Part shown: positions 1-8,453 of the stretch, piece by piece
How the letters are laid out: the number at the start of each line of letters is the position of its first letter
Numbering within the stretch: the stretch's first letter is position 1
Source: an uncultured Chloroflexota bacterium
GTDB taxonomy: Bacteria > Chloroflexota > Limnocylindria > Limnocylindrales > CSP1-4
DNA: 40,675 nt
Assembly: GCA_903822495.1 (NCBI GenBank)
Contig: CAIJPD010000042.1
Location: 1 to 40,675 of the forward strand
Reading direction: 5' to 3'
Translations under genes and position numbers: made by a program
The notes under the pieces: generated by a model
Seen by the model: the letters and a program-made list of their open reading frames with translations, nothing else
Databases searched by the model: none
Told to the model about the DNA's origin: nothing

Positions 1-67
1 GTGCGCCATGCCGCATCGTCTGGACGGGGCGCTTGCTCCACCGTGGCGTTGGACGGAGGGGGAACCC

Positions 68-1591
68 GTGCGGGCGCGACTCTTGCCTGGATTCGTGGCC
101 GCGCTGGCGCTGTTCGCCGGCCTTGGCGTGGTGCCCGGGCGCCTGGCCGCCGCCGGCAGCCTCGTGCGGATCACGACGACCCTGGAGCCGGCCGCCATCA
201 CCATCGCCCCCGGCGACACCGTCACCTGGCGCAACGACGACCAGCAGCGCCACCGCATCCGGACCACGGGCGGTCCCGGCCAATTCGATTCGGGCGATCT
301 CGACCCGGGTCAGTCGTTCGCGGTCACGCTCGCCGCGGTCGGGACGTACGCCTATCAGGATGACCGCAACAAGGGGCTGGCCGCCTATGCCGGGACCGTC
401 ACGGTCGCCGTGGGGGCGCCCCAGCCCACCGGAGGCCCCGCGCCGACACCGACGCCCGCGCCGACACCGACCGGGCCGGCGGTCATCGGGATGGCCGGTC
501 GGGCCTTTGGCCCATCCCAGGTCACGATCCTCGTCGGCGGCCAGGTGACCTGGCAGAACAACGACAAGGAGAGCCACACCGCGACGGCCGCCGGAGCCTT
601 CGACAGCGGTGTCATGGCGCCGGGTGCGACCTTCAGCCGAACCTTCCCGACGGCCGGCGCCTTCCCCTTCCTGTGCCTCATCCACCCCAGCATGACGGGG
701 ACCGTCACCGTGCTGGGAGCGCCGGGCGCCACCGCCCCGCCGCCCGCCCCAACCCCCACGCCCGCACCCACGCCGCCCCCGCAGCCCGGCGACGTGCTGC
801 TCCTGGACTTTGCCTTCAGCCCGCTGGGCCTCACCGTCGACGCCGGCTCGCGGGTCACGTTCGCCAACCGTGGCCAGGCGGCGCACACGGTCACGGCGCG
901 CGACGGCTCGTTCGGGAGCCCGCTCATCTCGCCCGGGGGCGTGTGGCAGCAGACGTTCGCGACGCCCGGCACGTACAACTTCCTGTGCACGCTGCACCCG
1001 GAGATGACCGGCGTCATCAGCGTGCGCGGACCGGGCGGCGCCACCCCGCCCCCGGCCGCCGTGCCCACGCCCCTCCCAAGTCGACCGCCCGATGTCGTCC
1101 GCGTGCTGGACTTCGACTTCCAGCCGGGAACGCTGACGGTCGAGGCCGGCAGCACCGTCAGGTTCACCAACGTGGGTGTCGCGCCGCACACGGTGACCGC
1201 CACCGGCGGCGGGTTCAACAGCGGGATCATGAACGCCGGCGCGGACTGGTCCTGGACGTTTGCGGCCCCGGGGAGCTTTGACTACCTGTGCGCGGTGCAC
1301 CCGCAGATGCTGGGCCGCGTCGTGGTGACCCCATCGTCCAGTGGCGCCGCCCTGCCGGGCACCACCTCGCCGGCGCCGGGCGGCCCCAGCCCGGCGGCCG
1401 TGGGCTCTCCATCGCCGGCGGTCGGACAGGCGGCAGGCGGCCCGGGCTCCGGCACTGCCGAGGCGGCCGCGCTGGCCGCCGGCGGTCGGGGGCTGCTCTC
1501 GGGCGTCATCGGGCTCCTGCTGGTGCTCGGCGCGCTGGCCGCCGGGCTACGCACGCTCCAGGGTGCGGCCCACCGACCCGGAACCACCTGA
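68..1591 (+). CDS. Secreted four-domain cupredoxin, C-terminal anchor
   Basis: Probable exported copper protein acting on the outer face of the membrane. The GTG at 68 is chosen because a GGAGGGGG ribosome site lies just upstream and a signal peptide (RARLL then a hydrophobic run to about residue 27) follows. Four cupredoxin-like domains lie at about residues 31-115, 140-215, 243-320 and 343-420, joined by Pro/Thr-rich linkers. Domains 2-4 have an upstream His (SHTA, AHTV, PHTV) and a C-x2-H-P-x-M loop (CLIHPSM, CTLHPEM, CAVHPQM), the ligand set of a type-1 copper site. Domain 1 has the fold pattern but no Cys/His/Met loop. One hydrophobic segment near residues 475-495 would anchor it. Electron carriage or copper storage is inferred from the nearby oxidase operon. 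The copper-site call is strong; the exact role is unknown. Confidence 0.85.
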   Translation: MRARLLPGFVAALALFAGLGVVPGRLAAAGSLVRITTTLEPAAITIAPGDTVTWRNDDQQRHRIRTTGGPGQFDSGDLDPGQSFAVTLAAVGTYAYQDDRNKGLAAYAGTVTVAVGAPQPTGGPAPTPTPAPTPTGPAVIGMAGRAFGPSQVTILVGGQVTWQNNDKESHTATAAGAFDSGVMAPGATFSRTFPTAGAFPFLCLIHPSMTGTVTVLGAPGATAPPPAPTPTPAPTPPPQPGDVLLLDFAFSPLGLTVDAGSRVTFANRGQAAHTVTARDGSFGSPLISPGGVWQQTFATPGTYNFLCTLHPEMTGVISVRGPGGATPPPAAVPTPLPSRPPDVVRVLDFDFQPGTLTVEAGSTVRFTNVGVAPHTVTATGGGFNSGIMNAGADWSWTFAAPGSFDYLCAVHPQMLGRVVVTPSSSGAALPGTTSPAPGGPSPAAVGSPSPAVGQAAGGPGSGTAEAAALAAGGRGLLSGVIGLLLVLGALAAGLRTLQGAAHRPGTT

Positions 1592-1610
1592 GGCTCGGTC
1601 GCGCAGGCGT

Positions 1611-4085
1611 TCATCGGCGCCGCACGGCCACCAGGAGTCGGGCGACCAGCCGCATCGACCGGATCTTGAACACCGCCAACCCCCACGCCGCGGTGAGGAG
1701 CGCCAGCGCGCCCGTGTCGGCCGGCGGCAGCGTGGTCAGGTCGAAGAGGTTGCGCAGCCCGGGGACCAGCAGGACCACGGCAAACAGCACCAGCATGGCC
1801 ACGGCGAGCAGCGTGGGCCGCGCGTCCCGCCCGCGGCCGGGTGGCAGGAGCAGGGGGATCACCAGGATCCCGCACCAGACGGTGACGGCCGAGAGCGCCG
1901 TGCGCGCCTCCGCGATGCCCCCGGCCGAGCCCGACCACGCGGCAAAGACCGCCAGCCCAAACACCGCCACGGCGATGCCGGCCGGGATCGCGAAGCGGAG
2001 CGCCGATCGGAAGAGCGGGGTCCCGCTGCGACCGGCCGGCGCCCAGGCGGCCAGGACCAGGGTGGGGATGCCCACGGTGATGAGCGCCAGCACCGAGTTG
2101 GTCCGCGGCGTCAACGGGAAGTCCAGCCCGCAGATCGACGCCCCCAGCACCAGCAGCAGCGCGTAGACGGTCCGGGTGAAGAGCAGGCAGGCCACCAGGC
2201 GCATGCCCTCCACGATCCGCTGGCCCGCCACCACGGCCTTGGGCAGCACGGCGAACGAATCGCCCAGGAGGACCACGTCGGCGGCCGCTCGTGCCGCCGC
2301 GCTGCCGCTCTCCATGGCCAGGCCCAGGTTGGCCTCGCGCAGCGCGATGATGTCGTTGACCCCGTCGCCCACCATCGCCACGTCGTGGCCTCGCGCCCGG
2401 AGCGCCCGCACCAGCCGTGCCTTGAGCGCGGGCTCCACCCGGCCAAAGATGGTCCCCCGGTCGGCCGCCTCGCCGAGGGCCGCGTCGTCCAGGTCGGCCA
2501 GCGCCCGCCCGTCGGACGCCTCGCCCTGCACCCCCACCGAGGCCGCGATGGTGCCCACCGTGGATCGATGGTCGCCCGATGCCACCTTCAGCCGGAGTCC
2601 CGCCTCGGTCAGCGCCTTGAGCGTGGCCGCGGCATCGCCCCGCAGCTCTTCGCGGAACCCCAGGAGCGCCGCCGGCCGGAGCCCGGTCGGCAGGACGCCC
2701 GGCGTCACGGGGAGGCCCGGTGCGGCGGCGACCAGGAGGACCCGAAGGCCCTCCGCGGCCCAGGCTTCGGCGCGCGCCAGGATCGACCGGGCGGCGGCGC
2801 TGTCCGCCGCCAGGAGCGCCTCCGCGGCGTCCGCCGCCAGGAGCGCGTCCGGCGCGCCCAGGATGGCCGCGCCCCCGGAGGTCTGCACGCCGGACCAGCG
2901 CCGGTCCGACGAGAACGGCACGCTCGTGGTGACCCCGGGCGCCGGGGCGGGGGTGGCCGTGGCGCCCAGCCAGGCCCGGATCGCGAGCGTCGTTCGATCG
3001 GTGAAGCTCGGCTCGGCCGCCATCGCGGCCAGGAGGCGGTGGGCACCGCCGGCGTCGCCATGCGCGGCAGCGCCGTCGTCCGCCGCGGCGTCGACGTCGC
3101 CCCCCGTGTCACCGTCCGCGCCCGCGGCCCAGATCCGCGCCAGCCTCAGTCGCCCCGTGGTGAGCGTCCCCGTCTTGTCCAGGACCAGCGTGTCCACGCG
3201 GCTCATCGATTCCACCGCGTTGATCCGCTGGACCAGCGCGCCCGACCGGCTGATGGAGACCGCGGCCGAGGCGTACAGGAGCGTCACGATGATCACCAGT
3301 CCCTGGGGCACGATCGCCACCAGCACGGCGGCCGCCTGGACCGCCTCGCGCGTGATCAGCGCCCCGGCGCCCCAGAAGTCGATGGCCACCACCAGCCCCA
3401 CCACGAGCACCAGCGCCGCGCTGCCGCCCACCAGGCGGGCCAGGTCGCGCTGGAGTGGCGTCCGCTCCGTCCTGGTCTCGCGCGCCCGCAGGACCAGCTG
3501 GTTGGCGTAGCTGGCCGCGCCCACGCGGGTGACGCGCACCAGCCCGTGCCCGCCGACACACGCGCTCCCGGAGAGCACGGGCGTGCCCGCGCCGCGCGCC
3601 ACCGGGTCCGATTCGCCGGTGAGCAGCGCCTCGTCCAGCTCCAGCGCCCCGTCCTCCACGACGCCGTCCAGCATCACCTGGTCGCCGCGGGTCACCACCA
3701 GGAGGTCGCCCAGGACCAGCTCCGTGGGCCGCACGGCGCGCTCGCGGCCGTCACGGATCACCAGGACCAGGGGGCGCGACAGGATGGCCAGCCGGTCCAG
3801 CCGGCGCTTGGCGATGGCCTCCAGCGCGACGCTCGCCACCACGTTGAGCAGGACGGGGATGGAGGTCACCGCCGCATCCACCACCAGGCCCAGCCAGGCC
3901 AGGACCAGGCACGTCGCGAACAGGACCAGGTTGACGGGGGCAAACGCGCCGTCGGCGAGGATCCGGAGGTAGGAGCGCCCGGCGCTGGGCTGGACCAGGT
4001 TGCCCTGGCCGGCCCGGCGACGCGCCACCGCCTCGGCCTCCGAGAGGCCGGTAAAGCGGGAGGGCCCGGGCGCCGGCTCCATCAC
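1611..4085 (-). CDS. Cation-transporting P-type ATPase, CtpE-like
   Basis: Integral membrane pump that couples ATP hydrolysis to cation transport through a phospho-aspartate intermediate. Visible motifs are TGES in the actuator domain (about 156-159), the phosphorylation site DKTGTLT with Asp303, and GDGVND in the HAD hinge near 570. Membrane helix 4 carries PQGL (about 260-263). It lacks the CPx motif of copper pumps, so copper export is unlikely despite the neighbouring cupredoxins. PQGL and the overall layout resemble mycobacterial CtpE, reported as a calcium transporter, so calcium is a guess by family. At 824 residues it is full length. Translation begins at GTG (4085) or the adjacent ATG (4082) behind a GGGGGTGG site. 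It is separated from the upstream eRF1-like gene by a direct-repeat array. Confidence 0.9.
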   Translation of the reverse strand: MMEPAPGPSRFTGLSEAEAVARRRAGQGNLVQPSAGRSYLRILADGAFAPVNLVLFATCLVLAWLGLVVDAAVTSIPVLLNVVASVALEAIAKRRLDRLAILSRPLVLVIRDGRERAVRPTELVLGDLLVVTRGDQVMLDGVVEDGALELDEALLTGESDPVARGAGTPVLSGSACVGGHGLVRVTRVGAASYANQLVLRARETRTERTPLQRDLARLVGGSAALVLVVGLVVAIDFWGAGALITREAVQAAAVLVAIVPQGLVIIVTLLYASAAVSISRSGALVQRINAVESMSRVDTLVLDKTGTLTTGRLRLARIWAAGADGDTGGDVDAAADDGAAAHGDAGGAHRLLAAMAAEPSFTDRTTLAIRAWLGATATPAPAPGVTTSVPFSSDRRWSGVQTSGGAAILGAPDALLAADAAEALLAADSAAARSILARAEAWAAEGLRVLLVAAAPGLPVTPGVLPTGLRPAALLGFREELRGDAAATLKALTEAGLRLKVASGDHRSTVGTIAASVGVQGEASDGRALADLDDAALGEAADRGTIFGRVEPALKARLVRALRARGHDVAMVGDGVNDIIALREANLGLAMESGSAAARAAADVVLLGDSFAVLPKAVVAGQRIVEGMRLVACLLFTRTVYALLLVLGASICGLDFPLTPRTNSVLALITVGIPTLVLAAWAPAGRSGTPLFRSALRFAIPAGIAVAVFGLAVFAAWSGSAGGIAEARTALSAVTVWCGILVIPLLLPPGRGRDARPTLLAVAMLVLFAVVLLVPGLRNLFDLTTLPPADTGALALLTAAWGLAVFKIRSMRLVARLLVAVRRR

Positions 4086-4127
4086 GCGTCCACCCCCTGG
4101 ATCAGGCCCCGTCGCGCGTCGGGCCGC

Positions 4128-4175
4128 GTTCGGCCCGGCGCGCTGTTTCGGCCCGGCAGGCCGTTTCGGCCCCGC
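4128..4175. repeat. Three direct repeats, 18-bp period
   Basis: TTCGGCCCGGC occurs at 4129-4139 and 4147-4157, and TTCGGCCCCGC at 4165-4175, spaced exactly 18 bp. They fill the gap between the eRF1-like gene stop and the P-type ATPase start. The same core appears inverted (GGGGCCGAA) four times on the other side of the eRF1-like gene. They could be a regulatory array or transcript-end structures; the function is unknown. Confidence 0.6.
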
Positions 4176-4888
4176 TAGACCTCGCCGGCTTCGGCATCGT
4201 CGTCCGACGGCTCGACATCGTCGTCGTCGAACAGGTCGGCGGCTTCGGCATCGTCGTCCGACGGCTTGGCGGCCAGGTCGTCCACCACGGCCAGCTCGTC
4301 CGCCAGGCGGACCTTCTCGCGGGCCGGCTTCTTGGTCAATCGCTCGGGGGGACCCGCCGGCGCGCCGGAGCTCCGCTCGGCCGGCTCCGCGGCCTGGCGA
4401 TAGGCGCCCACCGTGTGGCGCGGCGGGGCGTCGCCGGCCAGGGTGCGGACACGGGCGATCAGCTGCCGCTCCGTCAGGCGGGCGGCGGCCTCGGAGGTCA
4501 CGACCCGCTGGCGATGGTGGTGCGTGTCGTCGTCGCGAACGATGCGCTCGAGGTGATCGCGCACCGTGCCGGGACCCAGGATCGCGACGGTGTCCGTGGC
4601 GGGCAGCCGCGCGGCCACCTCCTCCACGAACCGGTTGAGATGCTCAAGGCGCTGCATCTCGACCGCGTTCTGCTGTCGCCCGCCGCCACCGTGGCGGATG
4701 GACGGGTCGTGGCCGACGTGGCCGGTGGACTTGTGGTGGGCGGGTACGTCCGACTCCAGGCGCTCCAGGGTCACTTCTCCGGCAACCCAGCGGGCGACGG
4801 TCGCCGCACGGGCGTCGATCCAGACCAGGACGAAGGTTTCGGTTCGTGCGCCCTCGTGGGCTGCCAGGGCTGCTGCAGGTGCCTCCAC
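4175..4888 (-). CDS. eRF1-like (baeRF / host-attachment type) protein
   Basis: The N-terminal 160 residues resemble the bacterial eRF1-domain-2-like proteins (baeRF and 'host attachment' families). The run is ETFVLVWIDARAATVARWVAG, then a basic/His-rich loop, then a helix with RLEHLNRFVEEVAARL, then AILGPGTVRDHLERIV. These families are thought to act on stalled or hibernating ribosomes, but the role is poorly established. The C-terminal 80 residues are low complexity, with an acidic tail in which a DDDAEA unit occurs twice around DLFDDDDVEPS. The GTG start at 4888 has a strong AAGGAGG site 6 nt upstream. Arrays of the motif GGGGCCGAA flank the gene on both sides. Domain assignment is moderately confident; function is inferred only from family. 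Confidence 0.65.
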   Translation of the reverse strand: MEAPAAALAAHEGARTETFVLVWIDARAATVARWVAGEVTLERLESDVPAHHKSTGHVGHDPSIRHGGGGRQQNAVEMQRLEHLNRFVEEVAARLPATDTVAILGPGTVRDHLERIVRDDDTHHHRQRVVTSEAAARLTERQLIARVRTLAGDAPPRHTVGAYRQAAEPAERSSGAPAGPPERLTKKPAREKVRLADELAVVDDLAAKPSDDDAEAADLFDDDDVEPSDDDAEAGEV

Positions 4889-4973
4889 GGCGACCTCCTT
4901 GGGGTTGCTGCCTTGACGTCCAGCGTGGACCCTCGGGGCGCGGATGACAAGGCGCCATCGGATGCGCCATTTC

Positions 4974-5043
4974 GGGGCCGAACGTCCCTAACGAAGCCGG
5001 GGCCGAAGCCCGGGGGCGGGGCCGAAGCTGGATGCGGGGCCGA
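4974..5043. repeat. Four GGGGCCGAA copies upstream of eRF1-like gene
   Basis: GGGGCCGAA is exact at 4974-4982, 4999-5007 and 5018-5026, and GGGGCCGAC occurs at 5036-5044. The spacings are 25, 19 and 18 bp. The array lies in the 182-bp gap between the ABC permease stop and the eRF1-like start, in inverted orientation to the array beyond that gene. In the same gap a TTGTCA on the minus strand near 4950 could be a -35 element, but no convincing -10 was found. Confidence 0.55.
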
Positions 5044-5070
5044 CGGTTGGCCCGGGTTGGCCCGGGCTGG

Positions 5071-5841
5071 TCAGTCCCAGCGGAAGGTGATGGACGCCAG
5101 CCCGGCGGACACCACGCCCCAGGCCAGGAGGGCGGAGAGCGGGCCCAGGGGGTCGGCCGCGGCGCCCGGCGTGGCCAGCGCGATCCGGAGCGCCTCGGCC
5201 AGCGGGTTGACGGGGAGCACCTGGGCAAACGCCGCCAGGCCGGCCGGCAGGCGATCGATCGGGATGATGATCCCGCCGAGCAACAGGAAGGCCAGGAAGA
5301 GCCCGTTGGCCAGCGCCAGGGTGGCCTCGGCGCGCAGGCGTCCGGCCATCAGCAGGCCCAGCCCGCCAAAGGTCAGGCTGCCCAGCAGGATGGCCGCCAC
5401 CAGGACCGGCAGGTTGGCGCCGGCGGGTAGCTGCCAGCCCAGCACGCCGATGGCCAGCAGGGTGAGGAGGAGCACCTGCGCCGCCTCCACCACCAGGACC
5501 GAGAGGATCTTGGCCGCGACCAGCCCGCCGCGGGGCAGGGGTGACCCGCCCAGCCGCTTGAGGACGCCGTAGGAGCGCTCGTAGCCAGTGGCAATCCCCA
5601 GGCTGACCAGGCTGGTGGCGACCACCGCCAGCGCGATGGACCCCGGGAGGAGGAAGTCGACGGCTCGGCCGGTCAGCGGGCCCAGGATGCCGACGTTGGC
5701 GAAGAAGAGCAGCACCACCGCCGGGATCACCGCGGTCACCAGCAGGTTCTCGCCGCGGCGGAGGGTGAGGCGCAGCTCCATGGCGGTCAGGGCCAGGGTG
5801 GAGCGCAGCATCGACGACGGGACCGACGGGGACTGGCTCAT
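5071..5841 (-). CDS. ABC-2 type transporter permease
   Basis: Integral membrane half of an ABC exporter, 256 residues, with six hydrophobic segments. Examples are LLVTAVIPAVVLLFFANVG, LPGSIALAVVATSLVSLGIATG, and the long ALANGLFLAFLLLGGIIIP run before a conserved IDRLPAGLAAFAQVLPVNPLAEALR. That last arrangement is typical of ABC-2 (drug or daunorubicin type) permeases. Its ATG overlaps the stop of the ATP-binding subunit by 4 nt (ATGA), so the two are translationally coupled. The substrate cannot be read from the sequence. Position beside the oxidase operon could hint at cytochrome or copper-site biogenesis, but such pairs are common anywhere. Confidence 0.88.
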   Translation of the reverse strand: MSQSPSVPSSMLRSTLALTAMELRLTLRRGENLLVTAVIPAVVLLFFANVGILGPLTGRAVDFLLPGSIALAVVATSLVSLGIATGYERSYGVLKRLGGSPLPRGGLVAAKILSVLVVEAAQVLLLTLLAIGVLGWQLPAGANLPVLVAAILLGSLTFGGLGLLMAGRLRAEATLALANGLFLAFLLLGGIIIPIDRLPAGLAAFAQVLPVNPLAEALRIALATPGAAADPLGPLSALLAWGVVSAGLASITFRWD

Positions 5842-6839
5842 GCCGCCGTCTCCCGGGCCGTGGCCCGCTCCACGGCCGCGTCGCCCGTCAGCTCCAGGTA
5901 GCGCTCCTCGAGCGTCCCCCCGGAGGTCCGCAGCTCCACGATCTGGGCACCGGCCGTGGCGCAGGCCGCGGCGATGGCGGCGATGAGGGCGGGCCCGGGC
6001 AGCGCGCCCAAGACGCGCAGCGACGACGGGCCCTCCGCGGCGTCGACGGCCAGGCTGGCTTGGGGCGCGGCGCCCACGGCGGCCAGCCGGATCGCCCCCA
6101 GCTGGGCCGGGTCAGGCACCGCGGCGAGCCCCAGCCGGAGGGAGGGTGCCATGCCGCCGGTCAGCTCCGCGGGCGTGCCCAGCGCCACGATGCGGCCGCG
6201 GTCGAGGATCGCCACCCGGTCGGCCAGGCGCTCCACGTCGCCCAGGTCGTGGGTGGTCAGCAGGATCGTGGCGCCCGCGCGCCGCAGGTCACCGATCAGC
6301 GCCCGGGTCACGTTCCGCGCGGCCGGATCCATGCCGGCGGTGGGCTCGTCCAGGAGCAGCAGCTCCGGCCGGCCGATCATCGCGAGTCCCAGCGCCAGGC
6401 GCTGCTTCTCCCCGCCGGAGAGCCGCCGGTAGCGGGTGCCGGCGGCGGCGCGGAGGCCGACCAGGTCCAGCACCTCGCCGGGGTCGCGCGGGTCACGGTA
6501 GAACGCGGCGTACAGGCGGAGCACCTCCAGCGGCCGGGCCCGCGGGTCCACGCCGCCCTCCTGGAGCATCAGGCCCAGGCGGCTCCGATGGGCAGGACCC
6601 GCCCCCCACGGATCGCGGCCCAGCACCCGGATGGTGCCCCCGTCCGCGCGACGGTAGCCCTCGATGATCTCCACCAGCGTGGTCTTCCCGGCGCCGTTTG
6701 GGCCCAGGAGCGCCAGCAGCTCGCCGCCCCGCACCTGGAGGTCCACGCCCTCCAGCACCGTCCGGGCCCCGTAGCGCTTTGCCAGCCCCGCGATGGCGAC
6801 GGCCGCGTCCCGGTTGGTTACGGCGGCGTCCGCGGTCAC
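5838..6839 (-). CDS. ABC transporter ATP-binding protein
   Basis: Cytoplasmic ATPase that drives the ABC-2 permease encoded next. It has Walker A GPNGAGKTT (about 46-54), a Q-loop region MLQEGGV (about 91-97), signature LSGGEKQR (about 140-147) and Walker B LLLLDEP with catalytic Glu165. An H-loop follows in LLTTHDLGD. The C-terminal 110 residues are the variable extension seen in drug-exporter type ATPases. The GTG start at 6839 overlaps the stop of the TlpA-like lipoprotein gene by 4 nt (GTGA). The order is therefore lipoprotein, ATPase, permease in one coupled unit. That context is compatible with a thiol-redox or cytochrome-maturation role but does not establish it. Confidence 0.92.
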   Translation of the reverse strand: MTADAAVTNRDAAVAIAGLAKRYGARTVLEGVDLQVRGGELLALLGPNGAGKTTLVEIIEGYRRADGGTIRVLGRDPWGAGPAHRSRLGLMLQEGGVDPRARPLEVLRLYAAFYRDPRDPGEVLDLVGLRAAAGTRYRRLSGGEKQRLALGLAMIGRPELLLLDEPTAGMDPAARNVTRALIGDLRRAGATILLTTHDLGDVERLADRVAILDRGRIVALGTPAELTGGMAPSLRLGLAAVPDPAQLGAIRLAAVGAAPQASLAVDAAEGPSSLRVLGALPGPALIAAIAAACATAGAQIVELRTSGGTLEERYLELTGDAAVERATARETAA

Positions 6840-7309
6840 TGGCTGATCAGCGCGTATTCGCGCTCGAAGTCCGCGTCCGTGAGCTCGCCCACCTGGACCA
6901 CCCTGAGGATCCCGGTCCGATCGATGAAGTAGGTCTGGGGACGCGCGGCGACGCGGTACGCCGTCTTGATCGCCTTGTCCGGGTCCTGGACCGTTGGCCA
7001 GGTGGCGCCGAAGTCGCGCACGAAGTCGCGCGCCGGCACGGGTGGGTCGTCAGTGAGGATGCCGATGATCGCGAGGCCCTCGGCGGCGTGCTGCACCAGC
7101 TTGGCCTGGAGGAGCGGGAACTCGCTGCGGCAGGGCACGCACGACGGCCCCCAGAAGTTGAGGACCACCGGGCGGCCCTTGAGGTCGGCCAGGTTGAAGG
7201 CCGCGCCGTCGAGCGTGGTGCCGGTGAAGGTGGGCACCGGCTGGCCCTTGGTGATCCCGGGCGCCACGGGCTGGCTGGTCCCCCCGGCCGCGCAGGCGGA
7301 GACGAGCAC
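6836..7309 (-). CDS. TlpA/ResA-like thiol-disulfide lipoprotein
   Basis: Thioredoxin-fold protein with the active site WGPSCVPC inside the TlpA/ResA pattern VVLNFWGPSC, followed later by the cis-Pro region ARPQTYFID. Members reduce or shuffle disulfides outside the membrane, often on cytochrome c or the CuA site of oxidases, which fits the oxidase operon just upstream. The first ATG/GTG/TTG codon is the GTG at 7309, giving MLVSAC. However, the in-frame codons upstream spell RRIVPRLTLVLAIAVLVSAC, a textbook lipoprotein signal with lipobox VSAC. No standard start codon serves that longer form; CTG at 7333 or 7321 are the nearest options. The true gene is therefore probably 8-14 codons longer than shown. 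Confidence 0.82.
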   Translation of the reverse strand: MLVSACAAGGTSQPVAPGITKGQPVPTFTGTTLDGAAFNLADLKGRPVVLNFWGPSCVPCRSEFPLLQAKLVQHAAEGLAIIGILTDDPPVPARDFVRDFGATWPTVQDPDKAIKTAYRVAARPQTYFIDRTGILRVVQVGELTDADFEREYALISQ

Positions 7310-7376
7310 GGCGATGGCCAGGACGAGGGTCAGCCGGGGGACGATTCGGCGTGGCGAGCGAGCCGTGGGAAGCGAC

Positions 7377-8435
7377 CTACTTGACGGTGAGGATTCCGGT
7401 CATCGCGGGGATGGGATGCACCGAGCAGATGAACTGGTAGGTGCCCGGCGGGAGCGCGTCGTACTGGTACACGACGGTCTGCCCACCGGCCAGGGTGGCC
7501 TGGTTGCTGAGGACCTTGCCGCCCGATTCGCGGACGTCGATGTCGTGGAGCACCACGCTTGGGTCCGTGTTGATGAAGGCGATGGTGAATGCCTTGCCCG
7601 CCGGGGCCTCGATGGCCTTCTTGTCGAACGCCAGCGTCGCCGCCGTCACGGTGAAGTCCCCGATGACCGGGCCGGCGGCCGCAGGCTTGGCGCTGCCCGA
7701 CGCGCTTGGGGTGGCGGTCTGCGGCGGCAGGATGCCCGCGTTGACCAGGACCGCCAGCACGGTGAGGATCCCGAAGATCGCCACGAGGCGGACCGGGGAG
7801 GCGGGGGCGGCGATGTTCTCGAGGTGGCCGGTGGTGTCGGCCGCTTCGGTCTTGACGTACTCGGCGCGGGCATCCCGGAGCCAGCCCAGGAGCGCCACGA
7901 TCAGCGCGAGCGCGCCGACCAGCAGCACCGGCCCGCCGAACACGAGGCCGGCGACCAGCAGGGCCAGGCCCAGCGAGGCGAGGAGCGGCTGGTAGGAGGG
8001 GCCGGGCATGTGGACGCCCGCGGGGGGGCCGGCGTGGGCCACCGCGGGGAGCCGGGTGGCCGTGGCCTCGACGCTGTCGTAGTCGCGCAGCCCCTCGCTC
8101 AGCCAGAAGAGCAGCGAGAGCACCAGCGCGAGCAGGCCAACCCAGAGGAGCAGCCCGCCGACCACCAGGCCAAACATGAGCAGGAAGAGGCCGGCGGCGG
8201 CCAGGGCGGGCGACCATGACGGACCCGGCATGTGCAGGCCCGCCGGGGTCACCGGGGCAACGCGCAACTTGACCCGATGCGACGGACCGGCCTGCGCGAA
8301 GCGCCGGATGGTGGACAGGATCCAGAGCAGGATCAGGATCCCGATGAACACGGGCAGCAGCGAGATGAGCGCCGCCCAGTCCGGGATGATGACCGGCTCA
8401 ATCAGCTTGAGCAGGGAGTGCCAGAGCTCCTCCAT
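7377..8435 (-). CDS. Oxidase accessory subunit: duplicated TM unit plus cupredoxin
   Basis: 352-residue membrane protein at the end of the oxidase operon. It has an N-terminal helix (about 22-41) and then two copies of a unit that begins PAG-[LV]-HMPGPS (HMPGPS at 68-73 and 142-147). Each copy continues with two hydrophobic helices ending in an LWVGLLAL or LLVGALAL type stretch and an acidic/Tyr tail. A sixth helix (about 215-233) follows, then a Pro/Ser linker and a cupredoxin domain (258-352) with candidate ligands His297, Cys337, His340 and Met345. The cupredoxin domain is a close paralogue of the CoxB C-terminal domain (shared HD-x-D-x-R and FICSVHP patterns and TLTVK/ILTVK ends). It is likely an extra oxidase subunit placing a copper site on the outer face. 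I know no named family for the full architecture. Confidence 0.8.
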   Translation of the reverse strand: MEELWHSLLKLIEPVIIPDWAALISLLPVFIGILILLWILSTIRRFAQAGPSHRVKLRVAPVTPAGLHMPGPSWSPALAAAGLFLLMFGLVVGGLLLWVGLLALVLSLLFWLSEGLRDYDSVEATATRLPAVAHAGPPAGVHMPGPSYQPLLASLGLALLVAGLVFGGPVLLVGALALIVALLGWLRDARAEYVKTEAADTTGHLENIAAPASPVRLVAIFGILTVLAVLVNAGILPPQTATPSASGSAKPAAAGPVIGDFTVTAATLAFDKKAIEAPAGKAFTIAFINTDPSVVLHDIDVRESGGKVLSNQATLAGGQTVVYQYDALPPGTYQFICSVHPIPAMTGILTVK

Positions 8436-8453
8436 CGTCAGCAGCAGTCCCGA

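Noticed and set aside
1611..4085. Copper export by the P-type ATPase
   Set aside because: Helix 4 has PQGL, not CPC/CPH, and there is no N-terminal CxxC metal domain.
1341..4178. Very long plus-strand frame opposite the P-type ATPase
   Set aside because: Composition is Arg/Gly/His/Gln-rich with no domain. It is the antisense shadow of a GC-rich gene that has all P-type motifs.
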